Position numbers and translations under genes: made by a program. Positions 1 through 8,863 of a stretch of 64,000 bases of DNA are shown here, in pieces (positions within the stretch are counted from its first letter, which is position 1; the number at the start of each line of letters is the position of its first letter). This DNA is from Bacteroidales bacterium (GTDB lineage: Bacteria > Bacteroidota > Bacteroidia > Bacteroidales > P3). The DNA is taken from contig JAFVCA010000031.1 of the NCBI GenBank assembly GCA_017479705.1, positions 1 through 64,000 on the forward strand, written 5' to 3'. The notes under the pieces are model-generated. The model was not told where the DNA came from and searched no databases. It saw only the letters and a list, made by a program, of their open reading frames with translations.

Positions 1-141
1 ATTACAAAGATACGAAGATTCCTCCAGTTATTCTATATTTAAAACGTTAATAATCAATAAAATGTATTAATATTTCTGGCGTTTTTTCCCCCCGTCAAAA
101 TAACCACATCGTTACAACTTATTTTTTAATCATCACTATAT

Positions 142-1252
142 ATGGCTCATCTGCTACAAACATTAAAGAATAGTGTAAGGCTGCTTGTCAAAGCAAAAAG
201 CAATCTCAACCAGAAGTCTTATTATCCTAGTGAACCTCACAAATCAAAGATGGAAATCCTTTTGGACCAGCTTTATTTCGTTTGGAAATATGGTAATTAT
301 GAAAAGTTCTATTTCACTTATGGGTTTGATAGAAAGGATATGGGACGTAAGAAGATTTGTTCTGAGTATATTATTAACGAAGATGCCTTCTTGAAAAAAC
401 TGGATTATCATAATAATCACATCAATCGGAAACAAGGCAGGTTTTCGGGTAGATGCCTCATCTCGGACAAGTTTTATTTTTATCTTTTTTTGAAGAGTTT
501 AGGATTCCCTACCCCAAAAATCCTATATTATACAAGAAACAAATCGTTATTTTATAGTGCTGACAATCAATATAATAGAATAAATATGGGGGGGGGTAAA
601 AATTGCCCTTACACAGAATATGGATGCTTTTGCGAAACCTTTTGGAGGACAATTGGGTAATGGTGCTTTCGCCATCAGAGTTGAAGATTCACAGGTTTTT
701 GTAAATGGTAAATTGATTGACCAAACAGGCGAACTATTAAAGACCTTCACAGAAACGAATTACATAGTTCAGGAGCGTGTGGTTCAGCATTCACATATGG
801 ATAGATTGTGTTCCACTTCATTGAATACAATCCGCGTTCAGACAATTATTACGGAAAACGAAGAGATTATTGCTTTTAGGGCTGGGGTTAGGATGGGAAG
901 AGAAGGTAGTAACGTTGACAATTGGGCAAAAGGTGGCATTTTTGTAGGGGTGGATATGAATACAGGAAAACTATTAAAAACAGGATTTATAAAACCACCT
1001 TTCGGCACAACTGTTACACGACATCCTGACAATGGATTGGTATTTGAGGGTTTCCAGATTCCTTTCTTTAACGAAGCCGTGGAAATGGCAAAGGAACTGC
1101 ATTCTAAACTGTATAGGATTCATTCTATTGGTTGGGACATTGCCATTACCCCCCAAGGCCCTATGTTCATTGAAGGAAATAGCCTATGGGAGATTTCTCT
1201 TTTACAGGCCTCAATGGGTGGACTAAAGAGCATTGAAAAGTATTTCGAATAA
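142..1252 (+). pseudogene. Sugar-transfer-associated ATP-grasp protein, frame broken at a G9 tract
   Basis: Two overlapping frames read as one protein of about 369 residues. The first frame (from ATG 142) carries the N-terminal helical part and runs to a stop at 660. The second (in frame from about 596 to 1252) carries the ATP-grasp core, with AKPFGGQLGNGAF in place of the usual KPxxGxxGxGI nucleotide-binding loop, then a WDIAITPQGPMFIEGN metal-binding end. The break falls on nine G residues at 588-596; eight or eleven would restore a single frame. The restored length matches the intact ATP-grasp gene two places downstream. Family members join a carboxylate to an amine or similar acceptor using ATP and occur in polysaccharide loci; the substrate here is unknown. 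The next gene starts 3 bp after the stop, so the set is probably co-transcribed. Either a phase-off state or a homopolymer sequencing error would explain the break. Confidence 0.8.
588..596 (+). repeat. G9 homopolymer tract inside the ATP-grasp gene
   Basis: Nine consecutive G follow AAATAT. The tract sits in AT-rich coding sequence just ahead of the ATP-binding loop and is exactly where the reading frame changes. Eight G gives ATG GGG GGG GTA AAA ATT and full-length protein; nine sends translation to a stop at 660. Confidence 0.85.
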
Positions 1253-1255
1253 ATT

Positions 1256-2362
1256 ATGATTAGAGTTATTGGAGTTGGCGACATCATGCCGGGCGGTCTG
1301 CTTACAGGCAGTCCTAATGCTTGCGCAAATGAAGATATACGTAATCAGCTATTGCAAGGTGATGTGAGGTGCGGAACCCTAGAATGTGCTTTGGGTAACG
1401 AACCAAGTTACGACCCTGTAAAAGTAGCAGAAAGGGGAAATGTTATTTATGCAAAAGATGACGACGTACGCAGATTGAAAGAATTACATATTAATGTTGT
1501 CAGTCTTGCTAACAATCACTTTTTTGACCTCGGTGCCAAAGGTGCACAACATACCATCGAATTGCTTGACAAGGAAGGCATTTTGCACTGTGGAGCTGGT
1601 AGAAACTTGGAAGAAGCGGGGAAACCCGTCGTGATGGAAATCAAAGGGAAAAAGGTGGCTTTTCTCGGTTTTTGCGATACAGAATACAGACATGTGTATA
1701 TGTGTACATACGCGACCAAGGATTCTCCAGGCATCAATCCAATGAATGCGGATTATGTGGTGAATGAGATCAAGAAAAATGCTTTGTTGTACGATTATGT
1801 TGTTGTATTGGCGCATTGGGGTACAGAACACACCTTCGCACCGGATGTTTCTACAGTCAAAATGGCAAGAGCGATGCTGAAAGCAGGTGCTTGCCTGATA
1901 TTGGGAAGTCATCCCCACAGGGTACAGCCTGTTATAAATACTAAAAGAGGAAGCATTGTATATAGCATGGGCAATTTTCTGTTCCCGGAAAGGCTGATTG
2001 CACCACCCAAAGTCACATATTATCACGATGAACCTATAGATTATACAAAACTTCCTGTTACTGATGAGTATCCAATCGTGGATTGCGTGACCTTGAAAAC
2101 GCTTCCTTACTGGGCACGGGTTGGACAGATTGTAACGAGTCGATTAAGCAATAATTCTGTCGTTTCAGATTATCGGTTTTCTTATCTTGATAAAAACAAC
2201 TGCTTGTCCTTGTTGGATAAAGAAAAGAGCCATGATGCGACAAAGAAACTTGAAGGTTTATCGTGGCTGTTGAAAACTGGTTTTTGGAGACCAGGTATGT
2301 TCGTTAGAAGAATATTTAATTCTATTCGTGTTCGAATGATACGGATGATGAAGCTTTTATGA
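1256..2362 (+). CDS. CapA-family protein (PGA_cap metallophosphatase fold)
   Basis: A 368-residue protein of the CapA/PgsA family. It shows the family's metal-site signatures: GVGDIMPGG at residues 6-14, TLECALGNE near 41-49, SLANNHFFD near 83-91, VLAHWGTEHTF near 184-194 and LGSHPHRVQP near 216-225. CapA is needed for poly-gamma-glutamate capsule assembly in Bacillus; distant homologues in Bacteroidetes glycan loci have unknown substrates. No signal peptide is visible, so it appears cytoplasmic, unlike many CapA proteins. It lies 3 bp after one ATP-grasp gene and 17 bp before another, which suggests it works with these ligases on an amino-acid or peptide-like modification of the glycan. The family call is firm; the role is inferred. 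Confidence 0.9.
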   Translation: MIRVIGVGDIMPGGLLTGSPNACANEDIRNQLLQGDVRCGTLECALGNEPSYDPVKVAERGNVIYAKDDDVRRLKELHINVVSLANNHFFDLGAKGAQHTIELLDKEGILHCGAGRNLEEAGKPVVMEIKGKKVAFLGFCDTEYRHVYMCTYATKDSPGINPMNADYVVNEIKKNALLYDYVVVLAHWGTEHTFAPDVSTVKMARAMLKAGACLILGSHPHRVQPVINTKRGSIVYSMGNFLFPERLIAPPKVTYYHDEPIDYTKLPVTDEYPIVDCVTLKTLPYWARVGQIVTSRLSNNSVVSDYRFSYLDKNNCLSLLDKEKSHDATKKLEGLSWLLKTGFWRPGMFVRRIFNSIRVRMIRMMKLL

Positions 2363-2379
2363 GATATAATTTATAAGAA

Positions 2380-3498
2380 ATGAAATCGGTATCGTTAAAG
2401 GAAATATTAAAAAAAACAAAGCTTTATTCCGCATTTCTGAAGATGCATCGTCTTCAGGAGATGAGAACCTTTTGGAGTGAGAGATATAGGTTTCTCAAAG
2501 AAGCACGGAATCGCTTTGTGTCGGAAAAACCTAAATATGGCTCGTTTTTGGATTACAAAAAAGCCTTCTGGAAGCATCGCGTTACCTATTCGGAATACAT
2601 GTATAGTTACGAGTTCTGGCGTCTAAATGAGCAAGAACGAGATGAATTTATATCGACTTCAGAGATGCAGGTTATCTATCGTAAATTGGGGGAACAGGTT
2701 GTGCGAGACATATTCCACAATAAAGTCGATTTTCTCACGACCTTTTCCCCGTTTGTTCATCGCTGGTGGGGTATGGCCAAGGAACTATCGGTAGAGGAAC
2801 TGAAAGAGAAGACCAAACATTTTGACATAATAGCAAAACCTGTAGATGGAACAAGGGGGGATGGGATTTTTAAAATCGTAGCAGATGACGTGTCCGACTG
2901 GCAGCAATTATTTTTGAAGTTGAAAGAGAACAACTATTTGCTTGAGCAGCGTATCGAAGAGTGTGACGAGTTGGCTGCATTTCACCCAGTTTCGCTGAAT
3001 ACTATCCGTGTTGTCACTATATCCAAAGATGACCGTTGCGAGGTCTTTGGTGCATTATTTAGGATGGGTGCTCATGGTAGTATCATTGACAATACACATG
3101 CCGGTGGAATATATGCACCAATCGATATTAATACAGGAATAATAGACATTCCTGCCATAGATGCATGCAATAACCATTATGATGTTCACCCTGACACGGG
3201 TAAGAGGATAAAAGGGTTTCATGTCCCTAAATGGGATAATATTATTGCTACATGTAAGGAGGCCTCCCGTACCATTCCCAATATTCACTTTGCTGGATGG
3301 GATCTTTGCGTGAACAATAAAGGAGAAGTTGAGATAATTGAGGGGAATCATGCTCCAGATTTTGATGGAGGTATGCAGGCTCCGTTGAAAATTGGTGTAA
3401 AAAAGAAATTGCAACAAACAGTAAAATCCGTGATGGGTATTGACCCCATACTGTTAATTCCCATTTGGAAAAAAGGAAGGAAAGAATATGTCAAATAA
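2380..3498 (+). CDS. Sugar-transfer-associated ATP-grasp protein
   Basis: A 372-residue intact ATP-grasp ligase. A helical, basic N-terminal region (about 1-140) precedes the ATP-grasp core. KPVDGTRGDG at 153-162 is the phosphate-binding loop, a middle section carries RMGAHGSIIDN, and IIEGNHAPDFDG near the C-terminus supplies metal-binding acidic and Asn residues. It is a clear paralogue of the frame-broken gene at 142-1252: the RMG...S..DN..GGI block and the C-terminal W-D-x-x layout are shared. The family is predicted to ligate a carboxylate to an amine or hydroxyl on a sugar precursor; the substrate is unknown. Its stop overlaps the next start by 11 bp, so translation is probably coupled. 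A G6 run at 2855-2860 falls in the ATP loop but does not break the frame. Confidence 0.88.
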   Translation: MKSVSLKEILKKTKLYSAFLKMHRLQEMRTFWSERYRFLKEARNRFVSEKPKYGSFLDYKKAFWKHRVTYSEYMYSYEFWRLNEQERDEFISTSEMQVIYRKLGEQVVRDIFHNKVDFLTTFSPFVHRWWGMAKELSVEELKEKTKHFDIIAKPVDGTRGDGIFKIVADDVSDWQQLFLKLKENNYLLEQRIEECDELAAFHPVSLNTIRVVTISKDDRCEVFGALFRMGAHGSIIDNTHAGGIYAPIDINTGIIDIPAIDACNNHYDVHPDTGKRIKGFHVPKWDNIIATCKEASRTIPNIHFAGWDLCVNNKGEVEIIEGNHAPDFDGGMQAPLKIGVKKKLQQTVKSVMGIDPILLIPIWKKGRKEYVK

Positions 3499-4384
3499 AG
3501 ATTCGAAAATTGGAAAACTCTTTAAGCAAACATTGACAAGAATTTCTCCCCAATTAAATACGAGAGTGGTTTACTTGGTGAAATTCAAGAAACCGATTAA
3601 CTTGAAAGAGCCTAAAACTTTGGATGAAAAAATCCAATGGTTGAAATTCAATACTTATTACAAAAATCCTCTTGTAACGCAATGTGCTGATAAATATGCT
3701 GTCCGTGAATACATTGAGAACTGTGGCTGTGGTGAGATACTGAATGAATTGTATGGTGTATATGATAAAGTGGAAGATATTCCATGGAGTAGCTTGCCAA
3801 ATCAATTCGTCGTCAAGTGGAATTTTGGATGTGGACAAAACTTGATTGTGTTTGATAAGTTTAAATTAGATGTTGATGATGCAAAAAAGAAGTTGAATGA
3901 TTGGTACAAAACCAAGGACACTTTTTATTTAACCTATTCAGAAATGCAATATCGAGGTATCCCGCCTAAACTGATTTGTGAGAAATTGATTGAGACGGAA
4001 GATGGCGATGTACCAGTGGATTACAAATTGTATTGCTTCAATGGAGTGCCTGATTGTGTGTTGGTTTGCTGTAAACGTGGACAGAAGGATTATGAGACAG
4101 AGTATTATTTTTTCGACAAGGATTGGAATCTAAAACGATATAACAAGCGAGGCAAAGAGGCTCCAGCTGATTTCACCCTCCCCAAACCAGAAGGTATTGA
4201 TAAAGTGTTTGAATATGCAGCGAGGCTTTCTGAACCATTTCCTTTTGTTCGAGCCGATTTTTATTTGGAGAAAGGGAAAGTCACTTTTGGAGAATTGACC
4301 TTTACTCCTTGTGGTGGTTTCGATGTAAACAGGCTTCCTGAAACCCAACTCTATTTTGGAAATATGGTGAAACTTAGTAAATAA
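3488..4384 (+). CDS. TupA-like ATP-grasp protein
   Basis: A 298-residue protein resembling the TupA-like ATP-grasp family (teichuronopeptide-type). The diagnostic N-terminal block reads KIQWLKFNTYYKNPLVTQCADK, and residues near 108-118 read FVVKWNFGCGQ, the ATP-binding lysine strand. LICEKLIE, DYKLYCFNG and a C-terminal VRADFYLE...FGELTFTPCGG follow, giving the acidic metal ligands. TupA makes the polyglutamate-polyglucuronate cell-wall polymer in an alkaliphilic Bacillus, and homologues are common in O-antigen and capsule loci. Together with the CapA gene and two other ATP-grasps it makes a four-gene block with an amino-acid or peptide-ligation flavour. Start ATG 3488 overlaps the preceding stop. 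The substrate is not known. Confidence 0.88.
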   Translation: MSNKDSKIGKLFKQTLTRISPQLNTRVVYLVKFKKPINLKEPKTLDEKIQWLKFNTYYKNPLVTQCADKYAVREYIENCGCGEILNELYGVYDKVEDIPWSSLPNQFVVKWNFGCGQNLIVFDKFKLDVDDAKKKLNDWYKTKDTFYLTYSEMQYRGIPPKLICEKLIETEDGDVPVDYKLYCFNGVPDCVLVCCKRGQKDYETEYYFFDKDWNLKRYNKRGKEAPADFTLPKPEGIDKVFEYAARLSEPFPFVRADFYLEKGKVTFGELTFTPCGGFDVNRLPETQLYFGNMVKLSK

Positions 4385-4503
4385 ACCGATAATGACCATC
4401 CCATAAAACCAGTTTCTTTAATCGCAGTTCCTTTCATCATCGGAAAACATAAGGTTATTGATGGGTAAGGGATTACTTTTTGATTTATAAATCGTGATTA
4501 ATC

Positions 4504-5712
4504 ATGCACATCTTCCTCCTTTCCTCAGTCTATCCCTCCCATTATTCCCCTAAAGGCACTACTCCCGTTGTGCACTACTTTACCAAAGAATGGGTTTCGG
4601 AAGGGCATAAAGTACATGTTTTTCATACCGAATCGTCTTTCCCCAAAGCGTCCTATTTCCTTGGAAGGCCTTTTAAGAAAATGTTGGATTCAAGACTTGG
4701 GCATTTGGTTCCAGATCATGCACCAAAAGAATATGATGAAACCAAAGATGGAGTTAAGATTACGCATATTTCCTTGAAGAAAGTGAAACCGCATGGCAGA
4801 TTCCCTAAAAAACAAATCCATAGAGCTTTTAATATCATATCATCATGCGTTGAAAAAGAAGGAGTTCCTGATTGCTTTGTGGGACACTGGGATAATCCGC
4901 AATTGGAATTGCTTCACGCTTTGAAAGCGAAGTTTCATCGTCCAACTTGCTTAGTGTATCATAGCAATCGTTTTTCACAGCTTTACAATTGCTATGGTAA
5001 TGATACAGATGCCTTAGTAAAGGGTATCGATCTGGTTGGGTTTAGGAATGCTACTGCACAAGCCGATTATAATGAACATTTTAGAAAACCAGAGCGTGCA
5101 TTTATCGCTGCTTCAGGTGTTTCTCGTCCCTTCATTGAGGCGGGAATGAATGATGAAAAAACAATCGATGAGGTCAATCGTTTTGTTTATGTTGGAGCAC
5201 TTATCAATAGGAAGTTTCCAACAACCGTGATTGCTGCTTTGTCGCAAGCCTATCAAAAGAGTCCATTTGAAATAACATACATTGGCGAAGGAGACGAAAA
5301 AAAGCAAGTACAGCAACGATTTGACGAATTGGATTGTAAAGGTAAACTAACTTTTACAGGTAGAATACCCCGAGAAGATGTGATAAAATATCTGAAGCAA
5401 TCTGAGGTATTTGTGATGATTTCAAAAGGTGAGATCTTTGGATTGGTTTACTTGGAAGCCATGGCACTAGGATGTATAACAATAGCTGCTCGTCATGAGG
5501 GTATTGACGGCATTATTGAAGACGGTGAGAATGGCTTCCTATGTGAAGCAGGCAATGCAGAAGAATTGGCTTCTATTATTGCGAGAATACGAAAGATGTC
5601 ACCCGATGAGTTGAAAATCATATCTTATAAAGCCAAAGAAACTGCACAAGCCTATTCGGATGTGAATGTCGCAAAGAACTATATTGATGAATTAAGTAAG
5701 ATAGTGTCATGA
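4504..5712 (+). CDS. Glycosyltransferase family 4 (GT-B fold)
   Basis: A 402-residue group 1 glycosyltransferase. The N-terminal acceptor domain starts MHIFLLSSVYPS. The C-terminal nucleotide-sugar domain has FVYVGALINRK near 236 and the E-x7-E signature in EIFGLVYLEAMALG, followed by GCITIAARHEGIDGII. No membrane segment is visible, so it should act at the inner face of the membrane on the lipid-linked repeat unit. It is paralogous to the gene at 6421-7629 over its whole length, with long nearly identical stretches near the C-terminus. Its stop overlaps the acyltransferase start (ATGA type, 5709-5712). Donor and acceptor sugars cannot be read from sequence. A 119-bp gap before it could hold an internal promoter, but none is clear. 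Confidence 0.9.
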   Translation: MHIFLLSSVYPSHYSPKGTTPVVHYFTKEWVSEGHKVHVFHTESSFPKASYFLGRPFKKMLDSRLGHLVPDHAPKEYDETKDGVKITHISLKKVKPHGRFPKKQIHRAFNIISSCVEKEGVPDCFVGHWDNPQLELLHALKAKFHRPTCLVYHSNRFSQLYNCYGNDTDALVKGIDLVGFRNATAQADYNEHFRKPERAFIAASGVSRPFIEAGMNDEKTIDEVNRFVYVGALINRKFPTTVIAALSQAYQKSPFEITYIGEGDEKKQVQQRFDELDCKGKLTFTGRIPREDVIKYLKQSEVFVMISKGEIFGLVYLEAMALGCITIAARHEGIDGIIEDGENGFLCEAGNAEELASIIARIRKMSPDELKIISYKAKETAQAYSDVNVAKNYIDELSKIVS

Positions 5713-6383
5713 AGTTGTCCTATTTGTACGGAAAGTTGATGAAAAAGATACAGGGGACATGTGTTGTCAATAGTCAAATTGACAAGATCTCTGTAGTGGG
5801 AAGATGTTGTAATGTTGTGAGTGTCGTAATGGATAGGTATTCCTATTTTGGAAGTGATTGCCAGATTGTAAACACCCAGATAGGAGCTTTCTGTAGTATA
5901 TCAGATCATGTTTTTATCGGAGGAGCAGAACATCCTATGGATTGGGTTTCAACATCTCCTGTATTCCAAAACACTCGCCATAGTGGTCCGTCAAAGCGAT
6001 TTGCGAAGTTCGACTTACCAAAGTCCAAGAGAACAATTATTGGTAATGATGTGTGGATCGGACATGCTGTTACGATTAAGCAAGGAGTCGTAATCGGAGA
6101 TGGAGCAGTAATCGGTAGCAATTCCCTTGTTACTAAAGATGTACCATCCTACGCTGTTGTAGGTGGCGTACCGGCCAAAGTAATCAAATACAGATTTCCC
6201 CAAGAAGTCATCGACCGACTTGAAGAAATCCAGTGGTGGAACTTGCCGGATGAAAAGATTACGAAGGTGGTGGACTTGTTCCATATCAAGAATCCGAGTT
6301 TGGAGGATATTAATCGGTATTTTTCCGAAAATCACAATGTTGTAGAAATGACTGGGGGGGGGTATGTGTCAAAATATCAATAA
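5709..6383 (+). CDS. Hexapeptide-repeat acyltransferase (CatB/VatD-like), variable C-terminus
   Basis: A 224-residue left-handed beta-helix acyltransferase. Repeats run from about residue 25, and the xenobiotic-acetyltransferase-type signature GNDVWIGHAVTIKQGV falls near 111-126, followed by IGDGAVIGSNSLVTKDVPSYAVVGGVPAK. It probably O- or N-acetylates a sugar of the repeat unit using acetyl-CoA. Translation is coupled to the upstream glycosyltransferase by a 4-bp overlap. A G9 tract at 6354-6362 lies only seven codons before the stop. Nine G gives GGGYVSKYQ; losing one changes the tail; gaining one gives a longer tail that ends in a TGATG overlap with the next gene. The C-terminus and coupling to the next gene may therefore vary. 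Confidence 0.88.
   Translation: MKLSYLYGKLMKKIQGTCVVNSQIDKISVVGRCCNVVSVVMDRYSYFGSDCQIVNTQIGAFCSISDHVFIGGAEHPMDWVSTSPVFQNTRHSGPSKRFAKFDLPKSKRTIIGNDVWIGHAVTIKQGVVIGDGAVIGSNSLVTKDVPSYAVVGGVPAKVIKYRFPQEVIDRLEEIQWWNLPDEKITKVVDLFHIKNPSLEDINRYFSENHNVVEMTGGGYVSKYQ
6354..6362 (+). repeat. G9 homopolymer at the 3' end of the acyltransferase gene
   Basis: Nine G lie between ACT and TATGTGTC. In the G9 state the reading frame stops at 6383. With ten G it continues to a TGA at 6419-6421 whose A is the first base of the next gene's ATG (6421). With eight it stops a few codons later than G9. It matches the tract at 588-596 in length. Confidence 0.8.
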
Positions 6384-6420
6384 GTTACAATAATATGCTC
6401 TTGAAAAGGAGGGCCGCTTG

Positions 6421-7629
6421 ATGGTGGTTTCTCCTTGTGGCTATAATATTTTGGTGCTTACTTCCATCTATCCTGCAGATGATGTTCCCAAGGAATGGAC
6501 GCCGATAGTGCATTATTTTACTCGCGAATGGGTAAAAAACGACAAAGAGGTAAAGGTGGTGAATGTTGTGTCGCGTTTTCCCCACCTCGCCTATTGGATT
6601 GCCCGACTATTAAAGAAAAGGCTCTCATCAAAAGCTGGTTTCGTGATAGGTGACAAGCCTTTGCCGCAGCGCACATACGAATTGGATGGGGTGAATGTGT
6701 TTCGAATTCCTTTAAGGAAAACCAAACCTCATGGAAGTTTTTCAAGCAAGGAGATACAGAAGGCGGTTCGCCTAACAAAAACCTATTGTGAAGAAAACGG
6801 CTTTACCCCAGATGTGATTGTTTCTCATTGGGCAAATCCATCGGTTCCAATAATGATGGAATTGAAAAAGACCTATAATTGTCGTACGGTTTATATTGCT
6901 CATGGAGGGTCTCATTTTGAGGTGTTTGGAAAGGATGAGAATAGATGTCTCGAATCCATAGACAAGATAGGTTACAGATCGGCATATATCAAACAAAGAT
7001 TTGAAACGGCACCAAAGTACGTCAAACCGTCGTTCATGTGCTATTCGGGAATTCCTTCAAGGTTTGTGGACGCCAACCACAAAAAGGATATAAATGACAT
7101 ACGACGTTTCATTTATGTAGGCACTTTGATTGGCAGGAAATATCCGGCCGAGATTGTCGCTGCACTGAAACAATCATTCGGAGAGGACGACTTCTCTATG
7201 ACGTATATAGGTAAAGGTAAAGAGGTAGAAAAAATCGAAAGGGTTGCCAGCAGCTTGAATGTTATTGATAAAGTTCATTTGTTGGGCCGTCAAGAACGTG
7301 AGGATGTGGTGCGCCAAATGGACAAAAGTGATGTGTTTGTCATGATTTCGAGAAGCGAGGCTTTTGGGTTAGTATATTTGGAAGCCATGGCAAGAGGCTG
7401 TATTACTATAGCGTCGCGAAAAGAGGGATTTGATGGCATCATTCAAGACGGAATAAATGGTTTCCTTTGTGAAGCAGGAAATGCTGAAGAATTGGCTTCA
7501 ATAATTTCCCGTCTCAGACAGATGCCGATAATTGAATTGCAGAAGATTTCTGATGCCGCAATAAAAACAGCGAGTGAATTGACCGATGAAAAAGCGGCAG
7601 CCTATTATTGGAGTCAAATTGTTGAATGA
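6421..7629 (+). CDS. Glycosyltransferase family 4 (paralogue of the 4504-5712 gene)
   Basis: A 402-residue group 1 glycosyltransferase. I take ATG 6421 rather than TTG 6418 as the start; a purine-rich AAAAGGAGG lies just upstream. The acceptor domain starts YNILVLTSIYP. The donor domain has FIYVGTLIGRK and SEAFGLVYLEAMARG (E-x7-E). It shares with the 4504-5712 enzyme the HYFT-EWV motif, the KPHG-F motif and the run GFLCEAGNAEELASII, so the two arose by duplication with the acyltransferase now between them. It probably adds another residue of the repeat unit at the cytoplasmic membrane face. A one-base gain in the upstream G9 tract would couple its translation to the acyltransferase. The sugars involved are unknown. 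Confidence 0.9.
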   Translation: MVVSPCGYNILVLTSIYPADDVPKEWTPIVHYFTREWVKNDKEVKVVNVVSRFPHLAYWIARLLKKRLSSKAGFVIGDKPLPQRTYELDGVNVFRIPLRKTKPHGSFSSKEIQKAVRLTKTYCEENGFTPDVIVSHWANPSVPIMMELKKTYNCRTVYIAHGGSHFEVFGKDENRCLESIDKIGYRSAYIKQRFETAPKYVKPSFMCYSGIPSRFVDANHKKDINDIRRFIYVGTLIGRKYPAEIVAALKQSFGEDDFSMTYIGKGKEVEKIERVASSLNVIDKVHLLGRQEREDVVRQMDKSDVFVMISRSEAFGLVYLEAMARGCITIASRKEGFDGIIQDGINGFLCEAGNAEELASIISRLRQMPIIELQKISDAAIKTASELTDEKAAAYYWSQIVE

Positions 7630-7638
7630 ACAAGAACT

Positions 7639-8850
7639 ATGAAACTCATATTTCTTACCATGTCCCACCTCACCGAGGTGGACACTCATGGCATCTATAG
7701 CGACCTTATGCGGAAGTTCCGCGAAGAAGGCCACAAGGTGTATATTGTCTCGCCACGCGAGCGTCGCACGGGCGAAAAGACCCGCCTGTACGAAACGGGT
7801 GGTGTTCAAGTCCTTGGCATTCGCACTCTTAACCTGCAAAAGACTAGCGCTATTGAGAAAGGTATCGGTCAGGTGCTGGTGGAAACACAATTCAAAAAAG
7901 CCATCAAGCATTATCTGGGGCATATCCGATTTGACCTCATCCTCTATTCCACACCGCCTATAACTTTCCCTAAGGTAATACAGTATTTGAAGTCCTCCAA
8001 CCCACGAGCCAGGACTTATCTGCTGTTGAAGGATATTTTTCCACAGAATGCCGTGGATTTGGGGATGATGAGCAAGTCAGGGATTAAAGGTATTCTGTAC
8101 CGTTTCTTTAGAAAGAAAGAGAAGGCACTTTATGCCCTCTCCGATTATGTCGGATGCATGAGTCCAGCCAATGTGCAATATATTGTCGAGCACAATCCAG
8201 AGGTCAGTCCGGAAAAGGTGGAAGTTGCGCCAAATTCATACGAATGTGTCGAACAGATTGTTTTGACAGAAGATGAACGTTGTGCCATTCGTGAGAAATA
8301 CCATCTACCGACCGATCGACCCATCTTCATTTATGGCGGCAATCTCGGCAAACCTCAAGGCATTCCTTTCTTGATCCAAAGCCTCAATGCCAATGCTGAC
8401 CGAGGGGACTGTTATTTCGTGGTCGTCGGCAACGGGACGGAGTATGGAAAATTGAAAACTTGGTATGAAGAAACGCAACCAAAGAGTGTATCGGTGTTCC
8501 AAAGATTGCCCAAAGAGGACTATGATCAATTGGTGCGAGCTTGTGATGTGGGTTTGATTTTCTTGGACTATCGATTTAACATCCCCAACTATCCTTCGCG
8601 TCTATTGCCGTATCTAATGGAGAAGAAGCCCATTATAGCCGCAACAGATTCCAATTGTGATACTGGCAGTATTGCTGAAGCTAACGGATATGGTCTATGG
8701 TGTCCGAGTAATGATGTTGCTGCATTTACCAATTGTATAAACCGAATGCTTTCTTCTGATAGAATGCAAATGGGTGAAGCTGGTTATGAGTTTTTTATGA
8801 AGAATTATACTGTCGAGCACACATATAATGCCATAGTGAGTCACCAATGA
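7639..8850 (+). CDS. Glycosyltransferase family 4, WbuB-like
   Basis: A 403-residue GT4 enzyme of the WbuB type, a group that includes a predicted L-FucNAc transferase of E. coli O26. The N-terminus MKLIFLTMSHLTEVDTHGIYSDL, LYSTPPITFPKVI near 107-119, and YLLLKDIFPQNAVDLGM near 133-149 are typical. The C-terminal half has PIFIYGGNLGKPQG and ends with YPSRLLPYLMEKKPIIA. A WbuC-like cupin lies at 17,954-18,349 and all three UDP-L-FucNAc synthesis genes are in the same locus, so this enzyme is the best candidate for adding L-FucNAc. That donor assignment is inferred from context. It begins 9 bp after the previous gene. Confidence 0.87.
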   Translation: MKLIFLTMSHLTEVDTHGIYSDLMRKFREEGHKVYIVSPRERRTGEKTRLYETGGVQVLGIRTLNLQKTSAIEKGIGQVLVETQFKKAIKHYLGHIRFDLILYSTPPITFPKVIQYLKSSNPRARTYLLLKDIFPQNAVDLGMMSKSGIKGILYRFFRKKEKALYALSDYVGCMSPANVQYIVEHNPEVSPEKVEVAPNSYECVEQIVLTEDERCAIREKYHLPTDRPIFIYGGNLGKPQGIPFLIQSLNANADRGDCYFVVVGNGTEYGKLKTWYEETQPKSVSVFQRLPKEDYDQLVRACDVGLIFLDYRFNIPNYPSRLLPYLMEKKPIIAATDSNCDTGSIAEANGYGLWCPSNDVAAFTNCINRMLSSDRMQMGEAGYEFFMKNYTVEHTYNAIVSHQ

Positions 8851-8863
8851 ATACAGAATAAAG

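Noticed and set aside
2855..2860. G6 run in the intact ATP-grasp gene as a third phase-variable site
   Set aside because: Six G is short for slippage, and the frame is intact with the run encoding the conserved GTRGDG loop.
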